A stretch of DNA of 64,000 bases from UBA6623 sp965238125. GTDB lineage: Bacteria; Acidobacteriota; Terriglobia; Bryobacterales; UBA6623. Made by a program: the position numbers and the translations under genes. The first letter of the stretch is position 1; every line of letters starts with the position of its first letter. This document shows positions 34,737-43,920 of this stretch, piece after piece. The notes under the pieces are model-generated. The model did no database searches and was not told the origin of the DNA. It saw nothing but the letters and a program-made list of their open reading frames with translations. The stretch covers positions 1,984,001 through 2,048,000 of the forward strand of contig OZ250179.1 in the NCBI GenBank assembly GCA_965238125.1, written 5' to 3'.

Positions 34737-37595
34737 TCAATCGACGTAATGGAACTCGTTCGACGCCGTCAACATCTTACAAAAGCTCTTCCAGGCCGCC
34801 GCCCGGGCGTCCTCGGTGGAGGTCTGTTCCAGCTCGAAACGCGCCAGGTAGCGGATCGCCGTTTCGCGCTCCTCGGGGCTCGGCGGGCGCGTCAGCGCCA
34901 TCAAATAGGCCCGTTTGATGCGCGCGCTTTCACTTACGCCGTCGCCCGGCTCGGACCACAAGCGCTCGGCGAACTCCCGCGACCGTTCGTTGGCGAAGCC
35001 GCTGTTCATCAGATAAAGCGCTTGGGGGGCCACGTTGGTCTGACTGCGCTGGCCGTTGCTGGTGGTCGCATCGCCGAAATCGAATAGGTTGAACAACGAC
35101 GGCAGCTTATTGCGATGCAGCGGCAGGTAGAGGCTGCGCCGCATCGTGAAATCAGGGTCGACCCGGCGATTGTTTCGCTCAAACTCGGTGTAGCCGGCCG
35201 ACTCCGGTTCGACGTTGCCGCCGACGGTCAAGTCGAGTTTACCCGAAAGCGCCAGATAGTTGTCGCGCAATTCCTCGAGCGTTAACCGGCGCCGGTTGAA
35301 TCGGCCCCACAGCCGGTTCGACGAGTCGGTCCGCCAAGCTTCGTCCGAGACCCGGCTGCTCATCCGGTAGGTGTTCGACAACAGAATCAAGCGGTGCAAA
35401 TGTTTCACCGACCAGCCGCTCTCGACAAAGCGCCGGGCCAAGTAGTCAAGCAAGTCCGGGTGCGTAGGCCGCTCGCCGACGATTCCGAAATTGTTCGGCG
35501 TACGTACCAAGCCCTCGCCGAAATGCCCCAGCCAAATCCGATTCACCATCACGCGCGCCGGCAGCGGGTTGTCCTCCCGCGTCAGAAACTCCGCCAACTC
35601 CCGCCGTCCGCTGCCGTGTTGAACCGGCTGCTGCCGGCGCCCGGCGAGAGCGATCGGGAATTGCTTGGCGACGATTTGTCCGTGATTGTCGTGCCGTCCG
35701 CGAACAAAAACCGGCTGCTCGACCGGTTTGCCTTCGGTCACGGCGCAGGCCATCGGCGGCTCGGACAGCGCTTCGGCCTCGAGTCGTTTCACCCTCGCCC
35801 GCAACGGCTGCAAGCGTTCTTTCCATTGCGCGGAAAGCAGCTTCTCGCGCTCGTCCTCGGCGGTCGCAAGCGGACCTTCGTTCACTTCGCTATGGAAGGG
35901 GTCTCGGCGCAGCCTCGTCAACTCCGCGAATCGCGTTTCCTTTCCCTCGATCATGTCATGGAGGTTTTTGGTGAACCAGGACTCCATGCCCGCCAAGCGT
36001 TCGCGGGCGACCGCGGCATAAAGCCGCTGGTAATCCGCCGCCGCGGCGGTGCGGCCGGCAGCCTCGGCCGCATGCCACTTTTCAAGATGCGCCCTCGGCT
36101 CCGAGCCGGGCCTGAGATAATCGATCCACTTCCCCAGCCGCTCGGGATCCAGCCCGGCGTCCCCCGCGGCCGCCTCCCCCGACACGCCGTCTTCATAAAC
36201 TCGCCGCGCCGCCAACATGGAATCGGCGATCCGCGGAACCAGGTTCCGCAACCCGTGATCGATGACGCCCAGGTTGATGACCACATCGATCGCCCCTTTC
36301 GTCCCCTTGATCTTCTTTTGCTCGTCGAAGTAGCGTTCGCCGAGATCCTTGCGAATTAACGGCGTCACGATCAAACTCGAGACGAAGGCTTCGGGGTCTT
36401 CATAACTCCGGGTACTGGCGAAGATCGAAGCCAGCGAATAGTAATCGGTCGTTAGAATCGGGTCAAACTTGTGGTCGTGGCAGCGCGAACAGGAAATCGT
36501 CAAACCCAGAAAGGCCTTCGACGTGGTATCGATCTGCTCATCCACTACGTCGTAGACCATCTGCACTTTGTCCTGCTGCGCCAGCGCTTTGGGCCCCAGC
36601 GCCAGAAAGCCGGTGGCCGTGATGCCGCGAAGGTTGACGTCTTGACCCGGCGGAGGCGGCAGCAGGTCGCCGGCGATCTGTTCGCGCACAAATTGGTCAT
36701 AGGGCAGATCACGGTGGAAGGCGTCGATGACGTAATCGCGATAACGCCAAGCGTGGACGTAAGGCCTGTCCTCATCCACGCCGGTCGAGTCGGCATAGCG
36801 CGCCACGTCGAGCCAATGGCGTCCCCAGTGCTCGCCGTAATGGGGCGACTCGAGCAAGCGGTCCACGAGATCGGCGAAGGCCCGAGGACTCGAGTCGGCG
36901 GTGAAGCCCTCGATTTCTTCCAAAGTCGGCAGCAGCCCGTGGAGATCGAATTTCACGCGCCGCAGCAGGGTCAGCTTGTCGGCGGGCGGCGCGGGCGCAA
37001 GCCCTTTCCTTTCGAGCTCGGCCAAGATGAAAGCGTCGATATCGGTTTTGACCCAGCCAGTGCCTTGGACCGCCGGGGGCCGCGGGTCGCGAATCGGCTG
37101 AAAAGACCAGTGATCGGTTTGCGTGGGGTCGCCCGCCTCCGACTTGCCTGCGTGCTCGGAGGATGCACCATCGGAAACAACCCGCCGCTTCGGCCACGGC
37201 GCGCCCATCGCCACCCAGCGGCTGAGCGCCGCAATCTCAGCAGCAGGCAGCTTCCCCGTAGGCGGCATCTTGATCTTGTCCTCGTACTGGACGGCGCGGA
37301 TCAATGGGCTTCCGGCAGGGTCTACGGCCGAAACAACGGGCTTGCCGCCGGCCCCGGCGCCGAGCCCTTCCGCGGTGGTCAAGTTAAGCTCGGCCATGCG
37401 CACTTTTTCGCCATGACAGGCCGAGCATTTTTCAAGGAGAAGCGGCCGGATTTTCGTCTCAAAGAAACGTTCGGTGTCGTTGTCTTGCGCTGCGGCAGGA
37501 GAAACGAAAATGAGAACGATGAGGAGCGAAAAAAAATTGCGGGCTGGTCTGCCGGCTCTAGTCAAGGGGCCTAAGGGCTGCCCGCATCGCCGCAT
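34737..37595 (-). CDS. PSD1 and planctomycete cytochrome C domain protein (PSCyt1-DUF1549-DUF1553)
   Basis: 952 residues if started at ATG 37595, the start that puts the signal peptide (NFFSLLIVLIFVSPAAAQ) near the N-terminus. ATG 37709 has a better ribosome site (GAGGGAG) but would place the signal about 60 residues in, so the start is uncertain. The PSCyt1 domain has one haem motif, CSACHG (Cys57, Cys60, His61), ending in AALSRWVAMGAPWP. DUF1549 follows (VKTDIDAFILAELERKGLAP; LLRRVKFDLHGLLPTLEEIE; HWLDVARYADSTGVDEDRPY). DUF1553 comes last (NPLPARVMVNRIWLGHFGEG; GRFNRRRLTLEELRDNYLAL; SLYLPLHRNKLPSLFNLFDF). The protein should be periplasmic or surface-exposed; its reaction is unknown. It precedes the DUF1501 gene by 7 bp, clearly one operon. 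Confidence 0.9.
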   Translation of the reverse strand: MRRCGQPLGPLTRAGRPARNFFSLLIVLIFVSPAAAQDNDTERFFETKIRPLLLEKCSACHGEKVRMAELNLTTAEGLGAGAGGKPVVSAVDPAGSPLIRAVQYEDKIKMPPTGKLPAAEIAALSRWVAMGAPWPKRRVVSDGASSEHAGKSEAGDPTQTDHWSFQPIRDPRPPAVQGTGWVKTDIDAFILAELERKGLAPAPPADKLTLLRRVKFDLHGLLPTLEEIEGFTADSSPRAFADLVDRLLESPHYGEHWGRHWLDVARYADSTGVDEDRPYVHAWRYRDYVIDAFHRDLPYDQFVREQIAGDLLPPPPGQDVNLRGITATGFLALGPKALAQQDKVQMVYDVVDEQIDTTSKAFLGLTISCSRCHDHKFDPILTTDYYSLASIFASTRSYEDPEAFVSSLIVTPLIRKDLGERYFDEQKKIKGTKGAIDVVINLGVIDHGLRNLVPRIADSMLAARRVYEDGVSGEAAAGDAGLDPERLGKWIDYLRPGSEPRAHLEKWHAAEAAGRTAAAADYQRLYAAVARERLAGMESWFTKNLHDMIEGKETRFAELTRLRRDPFHSEVNEGPLATAEDEREKLLSAQWKERLQPLRARVKRLEAEALSEPPMACAVTEGKPVEQPVFVRGRHDNHGQIVAKQFPIALAGRRQQPVQHGSGRRELAEFLTREDNPLPARVMVNRIWLGHFGEGLVRTPNNFGIVGERPTHPDLLDYLARRFVESGWSVKHLHRLILLSNTYRMSSRVSDEAWRTDSSNRLWGRFNRRRLTLEELRDNYLALSGKLDLTVGGNVEPESAGYTEFERNNRRVDPDFTMRRSLYLPLHRNKLPSLFNLFDFGDATTSNGQRSQTNVAPQALYLMNSGFANERSREFAERLWSEPGDGVSESARIKRAYLMALTRPPSPEERETAIRYLARFELEQTSTEDARAAAWKSFCKMLTASNEFHYVD

Positions 37596-39097
37596 GCACC
37601 GATTATGGCACAAGGGATCGCAGGCCGGTTGACACAGGCAATCAGTCGTAAAAGGTAAGAGACGACTCGTTGACCCGGAATTTTCGATTTGGAACTCCGA
37701 CTCGAACATGGTACTCCCTCTCTGTCTCCTGAAGGCAACGACTTTGCCTCGTAAGGCAGGCCACGACGGCATCGAAGGGTTCCCATGGCCAGTTCTTCCA
37801 CGCTTGCCGCGAACCGATTCATCGGTTCGTATCCCCGGATTTCGTGACAACTCGCACCCCGACAATCCAGATACGCCCCGATGACCCGGGGCGCGGCAAG
37901 GCTGGAGCCTCACGCCTCGTCGCCACCACACAAAGCCGCGCTCGAGCACGGGCAGTCCTTGGGTCGCGTCGCCAGGCCTGCCTTCACCGGATTGGTTCTC
38001 GATGTAGGCAGAGATCGGCGACCGTCCCGATCTGAGGCCAAGCCAGCTTGACAAGCCCGCTATCCTGAGCACGGCAGCCCCAAGCCCAACACCGTCAGCG
38101 GCGAGCCAAGTAGAACAAAAAGAACCGAACGAGCGGCCCGACAATTTCCGCGAAGCGAATTGTTACCAAACGAAGCCAAGGATCGAAATCCGACTGCCAT
38201 GTCACTCCATATCAACACTTTAGGAGACATCGACAAATCGGGCAGCCTGGCTCACAGAAGGAGCTTTCACCACACCGGCACCCCGAACCCGCCGTTCGCA
38301 ACCTGGCGGCCATGCTCCGCAAGCCGTACCAAGAAACCCCGGCTACCGCCCCGGCCCCGAGCCCCGATCGAACCCGCCGAAACCGAAGAGCTCGCACCAA
38401 CGAATTCGACCAAACGAACCCAATTCCCGCAAACAAAGTAAGGTCCATCATAAGCCATATCAACAACTTAACGCCAAACACCTCAGGCCTAAACACCCCG
38501 GCCCCGAGTAACCTGGCACCGAGCACACTGGCGCCGCCCAACCTCGGCTCACTTCCCGCTCCGAGTGCCGGCCGGGGACGCCACCCAACCACCACCCCTG
38601 GTGGGGTCGTTCAACCCCCAAAGGGAAAACGACGAAACGAACCCAAGAGCAACCTAAAGCTATTGGAATCAAGGTGCTGCAACATGTGCCGAGGCCCTCA
38701 ATAGAGACCTGCCGCCCCGCCCGTCCGCCCCAGCAGGTTACCTATCCGCCCACCCTCGAAAGGCCCCCCCCCGACAACCGCTCAAGCAAGAAAACCAAAC
38801 GGACCCAAGGTCCACGTAAGAGCCTCTTTATCAACCGTTTATCAGCCGTTTGAGACCCCCGTCGAGAATCGCGGGGCCGGTACCCGCGACATGAACGTAG
38901 GAAATGTAGAAGAAGCCTGGTTCACCCGGCTGGATTGTCAAAAAGTCCGGCGCTCGATGTCGCCCGCCGGTCGCGCGCCACTCGCTGCCCGGCCGCTTGA
39001 CACGCTCGCTATTCTCAAGGCAGGGCGACACCCGATGAGGGCCGAGCAACAAGCCGGGCACGAATAGGCTTCCTGTCGGTCGGGTGTTCGCGTTCCG
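37596..39097. other. 1.5-kb gene-poor region with C/A-rich strand skew
   Basis: No gene is recognisable. From about 38160 to 38830 the + strand is strikingly rich in C and A and poor in G. It contains recurring ACGAACCCAA-type words (for example CCAAACGAACCCAATTCC at about 38410, GAAACGAACCCAAGAGC at about 38634, CCAAACGGACCCAAGG at about 38797) and repeated CCCCGAGTAACCTGGCACCG-like units near 38500. Open frames here read as low-complexity sequence and are judged spurious. The promoter of the PSD1 operon should lie at the left end. Confidence 0.55.
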
Positions 39098-39964
39098 TTA
39101 TCTGTCGTCCAACCCCAACGCCCACCGTATCCCCCCTTGGAGATGGGCACGGAAAACGGGGTCGTTGCTCCAGATGTCGTCGCGGTGGCCCAGGGCGGTA
39201 TAGAAAGAACGGCCCTTGCCGAATTCCCGGAACCAAGCTTGTGGGTAATCGCCGCCGGGCTTCATGTCCGGCAGGCCTTCCATATCGGTGAGTTCGGTGT
39301 CGATGCTAAGCAAGACCTTGACGCGGTCGCGGGAAAAGCCGACCGCGATCTTGTTGTCAAACAGCACATCGACGTTTTCCGTCGGGCGCGCCGGGTCCCA
39401 AGCCGCCATTCCGAACTGATAGAACTCGTCGACCAGTGGCCAACTCGGCCCCAGCATCCGCGTCGCCGGGTGGTCTTGATCTTCGACCTTTAAGACAACC
39501 ACTCGCCTTTGTCCCACCGTGCGGCGAAAGTAGCCGCCCAGCATCTCGCCGAACTCGGGATAGTTGTAGAGCGTCAGCGAAGCACAGTGCGCGCCGATGA
39601 AACCTTTCCCGCTTTTGACGAAATCGAGAATGGCGCGTTTTTGCGAGTCGTCGAGCGGCAGGTTGCCGTTGGTCATCATCATCAGACCGTCGAACCCGGC
39701 CAGATAGTCGGCCGTGAGAAAAGAAAAATCGAGGCTGTCGGCTTCCTGTTTGTAGCCCTCGACGGTCGTCACGGCGAATCCCCCGGTCTCGCCGAGCTCG
39801 CTGACCGCCTTCTCGGCCGGGCCGAGGCTGGTGTGTTTGTAGTACCCGGCGTGGGTGAGAAAGAGCAGTTTCCTTGCCGGCGCATCGGCCGGAGGCAACG
39901 CCGGCGCGAACCCGAGCGTTCCGATACCGGCGGCGACAAGAATTACGGGAATCAAGAAACGCAC
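39098..39964 (-). CDS. ThuA-like domain protein, exported or membrane-anchored
   Basis: 288 residues from GTG 39964, which places a hydrophobic leader (FLIPVILVAAGIGTLGFAPA) at the N-terminus; an ATG at about 40054 would add 30 residues with a further hydrophobic stretch, so the start is uncertain. The rest is a ThuA (trehalose utilisation) domain, a class-I glutamine-amidotransferase-like fold: RKLLFLTHAGYYKHTSLGPA, YLAGFDGLMMMTNGNLPLDD, KGFIGAHCASLTLYNYPEFG and FYTALGHRDDIWSNDP with a conserved late His. The catalytic Cys of true amidotransferases sits where GAHCAS occurs. These domains accompany sugar-oxidising and polymer-degrading systems in Bacteria; the reaction is uncertain. It is a single gene facing the gene-poor region. 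Confidence 0.85.
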   Translation of the reverse strand: MRFLIPVILVAAGIGTLGFAPALPPADAPARKLLFLTHAGYYKHTSLGPAEKAVSELGETGGFAVTTVEGYKQEADSLDFSFLTADYLAGFDGLMMMTNGNLPLDDSQKRAILDFVKSGKGFIGAHCASLTLYNYPEFGEMLGGYFRRTVGQRRVVVLKVEDQDHPATRMLGPSWPLVDEFYQFGMAAWDPARPTENVDVLFDNKIAVGFSRDRVKVLLSIDTELTDMEGLPDMKPGGDYPQAWFREFGKGRSFYTALGHRDDIWSNDPVFRAHLQGGIRWALGLDDR

Positions 39965-40421
39965 AACGAAGCCTGCTTTCTCTCTTCTTCCGAGGACGAC
40001 GCCGAACCGAATCGGCGCATTGAAAACCCAAGCGAAAACGACGCCAACCATCATGCTCCCCCCGGCCCCCAAAGTCAACGTGTCATGGGTGTGCGACATA
40101 GATGCGGAAAGTCCTTCTCCCAATACGAGTGATAGAAAAACATGCGAGCAATAGAAAGCAGCAGGCTTAGCCCGGTTCACCGGGCTTGGGTTTACAAATA
40201 GGCCGGCCTTGAGGGCCGGCCGCCCGGCATGAGGCCGTTTCAACGGCCTTCCCCGTACGGCTTTAGCCATGTCCGAACAAAGACAAAATTTCAGGCAAGG
40301 AAGCGCTCGGGCGTCCGCGCCGATTCTCCGATATTTCTGTCTCTCCCCCCTCAACGATCGCACCGCAAGCCGCGACTTCCACTCTGGACAGTCGGGCCGC
40401 ATTGTGCGAGATTCAGTAATT
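39965..40421. other. intergenic region with short palindromes
   Basis: Between the divergent ThuA and TRAP genes. GCCCGGTTCACCGGGC at about 40170 and GGCCGGCCTTGAGGGCCGGCC at about 40200 are compact palindromes of the REP type, followed by GGCCGTTTCAACGGCC near 40231. No gene is supported, although upstream in-frame starts for the TRAP gene exist. Confidence 0.5.
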
Positions 40422-40922
40422 GTGAAAACCACCCCGACGACCCGCCAAACTCTGGAGCGCTTGCTGGAAACCTTTGTTTTGGCGCTGATGACGTCGCTAG
40501 CCGTCGTCGTTCTGGTCGGAGTGATTTTCCGCAAGGCCGGGGCCTCTCTGGTCTGGTACGACGAGGTCGCCTCGATCTTGCTGGCTTGGCTGACGTTCTA
40601 CGGGTCATCCCTGGCGGCGCTCAAGCGCGCCCATATCGGTTTCCCGAAACTGGTCGAGGCCGCGCCCACGAAACTCCGCACGACTCTGCTGATCGTTCGC
40701 GCGCTCATCGTCTCGAGCTTCTTTCTGCTTGTGGCTTGGGCGGGTTGGCGGCTGTTGGAAGTCCTCGAGGGAACGGCTTTAGTCAGTCTTCCCTGGATGC
40801 CGGCGGTCTTGGCGCAGTCAGTCATTCCGGTCGGCGCGATCTTGTTTGTTGCGGCGGAAGTAATCAGCACGGTTGATCTGTTGCGGGCTTCGCTTTCCCG
40901 GCCCGAGGTCGCTTCGCGGTGA
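40422..40922 (+). CDS. TRAP transporter small permease (DctQ type)
   Basis: 166 residues from GTG 40422; the frame is open to 40269, but the extra residues are not family-like and 160-180 is the usual DctQ length. No clear ribosome site distinguishes GTG 40404 from GTG 40422. Four membrane segments are visible: LALMTSLAVVVLVGVIF, IVRALIVSSFFLLVAWAGW, VLAQSVIPVGAILFVAAEVI and a shorter first-loop helix LLAWLTFYGSSLAALKRAHI (the latter carries the conserved GSSLAALKRAHI motif of the family). The partner large permease overlaps it by 4 nt (GTGA). TRAP systems use a sodium gradient and a periplasmic binding protein to import carboxylates, sialic acids or similar; the DctP binding-protein gene is not adjacent, so it may be encoded elsewhere. 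Confidence 0.88.
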   Translation: MKTTPTTRQTLERLLETFVLALMTSLAVVVLVGVIFRKAGASLVWYDEVASILLAWLTFYGSSLAALKRAHIGFPKLVEAAPTKLRTTLLIVRALIVSSFFLLVAWAGWRLLEVLEGTALVSLPWMPAVLAQSVIPVGAILFVAAEVISTVDLLRASLSRPEVASR

Positions 40923-42202
40923 CTATCCTGCTGCTTTTTCTCGGCTTGATCGCCTTGATCTTGCTGGATATTCCAATCGCGGTGGCCCTGGGCGTGGTCG
41001 CCGTCGTCGCCATGGCGGCGAGCGGAGGCTTTGACGCGCTGCTGAATATCGGCCCGGTCTTGTTCTCCGGGGCGACCAAGTTCACTCTCATCGCGATTCC
41101 TCTGTTTATCTTGGCCGGGGCGATCATGAACGTCTCGGGCATCTCGCGTCGGCTGATCGCCTTCGCCTCGTCACTGATCGGGTTCGTCAAGGGCGGGCTG
41201 GCGATGGTGACGATCGCGACGTCGCTGTTCTTTGCCGAGATTTCGGGTTCGGCGGTGGCCGACGTGGCCGCGCTCGGGTCGATCCTTATCCCGGCGATGC
41301 AGCGCAAAGGCTACCCCAAGGCCTTTGCGGCGGCGGTCATGTCCTCGGCGGCGACCTTGGCCGTCATCATTCCGCCTTCCATCCCCATGATTCTCTACGG
41401 CGTGATGTCGGGCAGCTCGGTTGTCGAGTTGTTTATCGCCGGGATCGTGCCGGGCGTGCTCGGCGGGCTGGCCATGATGACCGTGACCTACGTGATGGCG
41501 CGCCGCCGCAACTACCCCGTCGAAGAGGCTTTCGAACTCCCGCGTGTCGTCTCCACCGGCAAGGACGCTGCCTGGGCTCTGCTGCTGCCGGCCATCATCC
41601 TCGGCGGTATATTCAGCGGTTGGGTCACCGCCACCGAAGGCGCCGGCCTCGCGGTCGTCGCCGCGGCCGTGATCGGCGGGTTTGTCTATCGCGGCCTCGA
41701 CCGCTCTCGTCTGCGCGCCGCCATGATCGAGGGCGGGGGACAGACCGCCGTCGTCATGCTGCTGGTCGCGACATCGGCCTTGTTGAGCGACTATCTGACG
41801 GCGATCCAGGTACCCCAGCAAGTGGCCCAAAGCATCGTCGAGCTGACCGACAACCGCTACCTCGTGCTGGCGCTTCTCAACGTCTTCTTCTTGATCGTGG
41901 GGATGTTCCTGCACTCGGCGGCGGCGATCATTTTGGTCGTCCCGATCGTCATGCCGCTGGTGCACGCGGTCGGCATCGACCCGGTGCATTTCGGGTTGGT
42001 CATCACCTTGAACCTCGGCATTGGTCAGCAAACCCCTCCCGTGGCCAGTGTCCTCGTAACCGCTTGCTCGATCGCCAAGGCCGATATCTGGGAAGTCAGC
42101 AAGGTGAACATCTACTTCGTCGGAGTGCTGGCCGCCGTCCTGCTGCTGGTGACCTACGTGCCCGCCATCCCCATGGCTTTGGTCGAGGCCTTGTACCGTT
42201 AG
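40919..42202 (+). CDS. TRAP transporter large permease (DctM type)
   Basis: 427 residues from GTG 40919, whose GTGA overlaps the stop of the small permease, indicating translational coupling. The sequence is almost entirely membrane-spanning (about 11-12 helices). It has the family landmarks FTLIAIPLFILAGAIMNVSG, FAEISGSAVADVAALGSILI (substrate and sodium-binding hairpin), AVIIPPSIPMILYGVMSGSS, WVTATEGAGLAVVAAAVIGG and LNLGIGQQTPPVASVLVTAC (second hairpin). This is the transport subunit of the tripartite system; with DctQ it forms the inner-membrane core. The length and the full set of motifs indicate an intact protein. It ends before a REP-like intergenic stretch; no substrate-binding protein gene follows. 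Confidence 0.94.
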   Translation: MTILLLFLGLIALILLDIPIAVALGVVAVVAMAASGGFDALLNIGPVLFSGATKFTLIAIPLFILAGAIMNVSGISRRLIAFASSLIGFVKGGLAMVTIATSLFFAEISGSAVADVAALGSILIPAMQRKGYPKAFAAAVMSSAATLAVIIPPSIPMILYGVMSGSSVVELFIAGIVPGVLGGLAMMTVTYVMARRRNYPVEEAFELPRVVSTGKDAAWALLLPAIILGGIFSGWVTATEGAGLAVVAAAVIGGFVYRGLDRSRLRAAMIEGGGQTAVVMLLVATSALLSDYLTAIQVPQQVAQSIVELTDNRYLVLALLNVFFLIVGMFLHSAAAIILVVPIVMPLVHAVGIDPVHFGLVITLNLGIGQQTPPVASVLVTACSIAKADIWEVSKVNIYFVGVLAAVLLLVTYVPAIPMALVEALYR

Positions 42203-42467
42203 TGTCGGCCCGTGGGTGCTATCCCGAAAGTCCCCTTTCGAGCGGACCGTACATCGCGTTTTGGCCGATGAAATCACAAGCGACTACAGCCGCGAAGCGG
42301 CGGCAGGAATATAGCCTGGGGTGGAGCCGAAGGCGGAACCCCAGGTACGGAATCAAACGAAATCGAGCCCTGACAGGGCGAAAGGAACGGAGTCTATCAC
42401 CCAACCTGCCTCGACGGCGACACCCGTTTTCATGGCGGTACCATGACACGGAGGATTCATACAAACG
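42203..42467. other. intergenic region with structured repeat
   Basis: AGCCGCGAAGCGGCGGC at about 42288, CTGGGGTGGAGCC/GGCGGAACCCCAG at 42317-42343 and GAGCCCTGACAGGGCG at 42364 are successive palindromes of a type common in large genomes of this kind. The two flanking genes converge here, so termination is a possible role. Confidence 0.5.
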
Positions 42468-43721
42468 CTATCCCGAAATCACCGTTTCACCGGCTTGATA
42501 CTTCTCCCGATACACATCCTCATTCACGGTAATCCCCAAGCCCGGCTCGTCCGATGTCGTGTAGGTCCCATCGGCATACTCGTAGCCCTTGGCGACGACG
42601 GCGTCGCAGGTCGAGCGGTCGTCCTCGGCCCCGCCGACGACTTTGATGGCCTTGGCTAAGTGAAGTCCCATGAACAGCCCAACTTGCGAGCCCCAGTTGT
42701 GAGGGATCGACACCGCCCCGGCCACCTCGGCCTTACGGGCCATCTTCATCCCTTCAATGAACCCGCCTCGGCGGATATCCAATTGCACGATGTCCATCAA
42801 TCGCCGCGGCTTCAGATACGGATCGAACGAGCTCGCCTCGGTGAAGTTCTCGCCGTCGGCGACGATCGTGCGCAGCCCGGCCTGTTTCATTTGCCCGCGC
42901 AGCTTCGTGTAGAGGCCGACATCCTCGGGGAAGATCTCTTCGATGAAATTCAGGTCGGCTGCTTTCGATCCTTCAAGCAAGCGCCAGGCCCGAGCGTAGT
43001 CGTCGCGATAGCCGTTGTTGGCGTCGGCGTTAATCTTCAGGTGCGGGCCCACGGCTTCCCGCACCGCGCGCAGCACTTCGATGTCGCGCTGCAAACCCTC
43101 CTCGGGCTCCATCCACTTCGAGCCGCGGCCCACCTTAATCTTCACGGCGGGGTAGCCCATCCTTTGCGCCTCGAGCACCTCCTCGACGACGGCTCGGGCG
43201 CCGCGATCTCGAAACCAAATATCGCTGAAATAGAGCGTCCCATCGTAGAGGTCGGTCCTGTCGCGAACCGCCTCGCCCATCAACTTCCAGCAAGGCACGC
43301 CGCGCAGTTTCCCGATCAGGTCGAACAGCGGCCCGTCGAGATGCTTGTAGCGGGCGAGCAGCTCGCCATGCGAATCGGCTCGATCGGTAATGCGGCCGTC
43401 TTGGAATTGGTAGAGCGCCGCCGGATCGAGGCCCACCAGCTGCCTCAGAGCGACATGGAATTCCTTGTCAGGCGGCGCGTAGGCCATCACGCCGACGCCT
43501 TCCACGCCTTGATCGGTCGCGATGCGCACCAGCGTATTGGTATAGGTGTGGCCCTTGGGCGCGGTGTCGTAGGAGTTCATCGCCACGAACTTGTGAAAGC
43601 GCCCCTGCACGGTGGCAAGCGTAATCTTCGTGATTCGCACTTGGGCTTTCGGCGCCGCGCGAACCGCGCCGGCCGCTCCCAATGTCGTACCCAACGAAAC
43701 CATGAAATGACGTCGATTCAT
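42468..43721 (-). CDS. mandelate racemase / muconate-lactonizing-type enolase superfamily enzyme, Tat-exported
   Basis: 417 residues from ATG 43721 (GGAGGAG about 8 nt upstream). The leader NRRHFMVSLGTTLGAAGAVR is twin-arginine-type, unusual for a superfamily that is mostly cytoplasmic. The capping domain is followed by the TIM barrel with expected catalytic features: YPAVKIKVGRG (KxK bases), LKINADANNGY (metal Asp), LNFIEEIFPED (metal Glu), TIVADGENF (third metal ligand), and SIPHNWGSQVG (His of the other face). The full set suggests an active metal-dependent acid-sugar dehydratase or racemase; the substrate cannot be assigned. It lies alone, divergent from the poly-Glu protein at 43921 and convergent with the TRAP permeases, whose cargo could be its substrate (inference). 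Confidence 0.9.
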   Translation of the reverse strand: MNRRHFMVSLGTTLGAAGAVRAAPKAQVRITKITLATVQGRFHKFVAMNSYDTAPKGHTYTNTLVRIATDQGVEGVGVMAYAPPDKEFHVALRQLVGLDPAALYQFQDGRITDRADSHGELLARYKHLDGPLFDLIGKLRGVPCWKLMGEAVRDRTDLYDGTLYFSDIWFRDRGARAVVEEVLEAQRMGYPAVKIKVGRGSKWMEPEEGLQRDIEVLRAVREAVGPHLKINADANNGYRDDYARAWRLLEGSKAADLNFIEEIFPEDVGLYTKLRGQMKQAGLRTIVADGENFTEASSFDPYLKPRRLMDIVQLDIRRGGFIEGMKMARKAEVAGAVSIPHNWGSQVGLFMGLHLAKAIKVVGGAEDDRSTCDAVVAKGYEYADGTYTTSDEPGLGITVNEDVYREKYQAGETVISG

Positions 43722-43920
43722 TGCGTTGCTCCTCCCGGCCGCCTAGCGCCCGCCGCCGCCCGTTAGGATAGCGAAACCACGGGGTCGGCTTCCCAATCGG
43801 GCCGCGGCAATTCGCGATCCCTCCGCGAAGCCGGTTTCACGAACCGGACGGGTTGCTTCCGCGATGCGATTGGCGTACCATGCTGAGATGCCGGGACGTA
43901 CCGGCGGGGAGAGACGTGTC

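Noticed and set aside
35394..36359. Long plus-strand frames opposite the PSD1 gene
   Set aside because: Mirror frames of a high-GC gene without recognisable domains.
38160..38704. Several open frames in the C/A-rich stretch
   Set aside because: Low-complexity repeated words, no start signals, no domain; judged non-coding.
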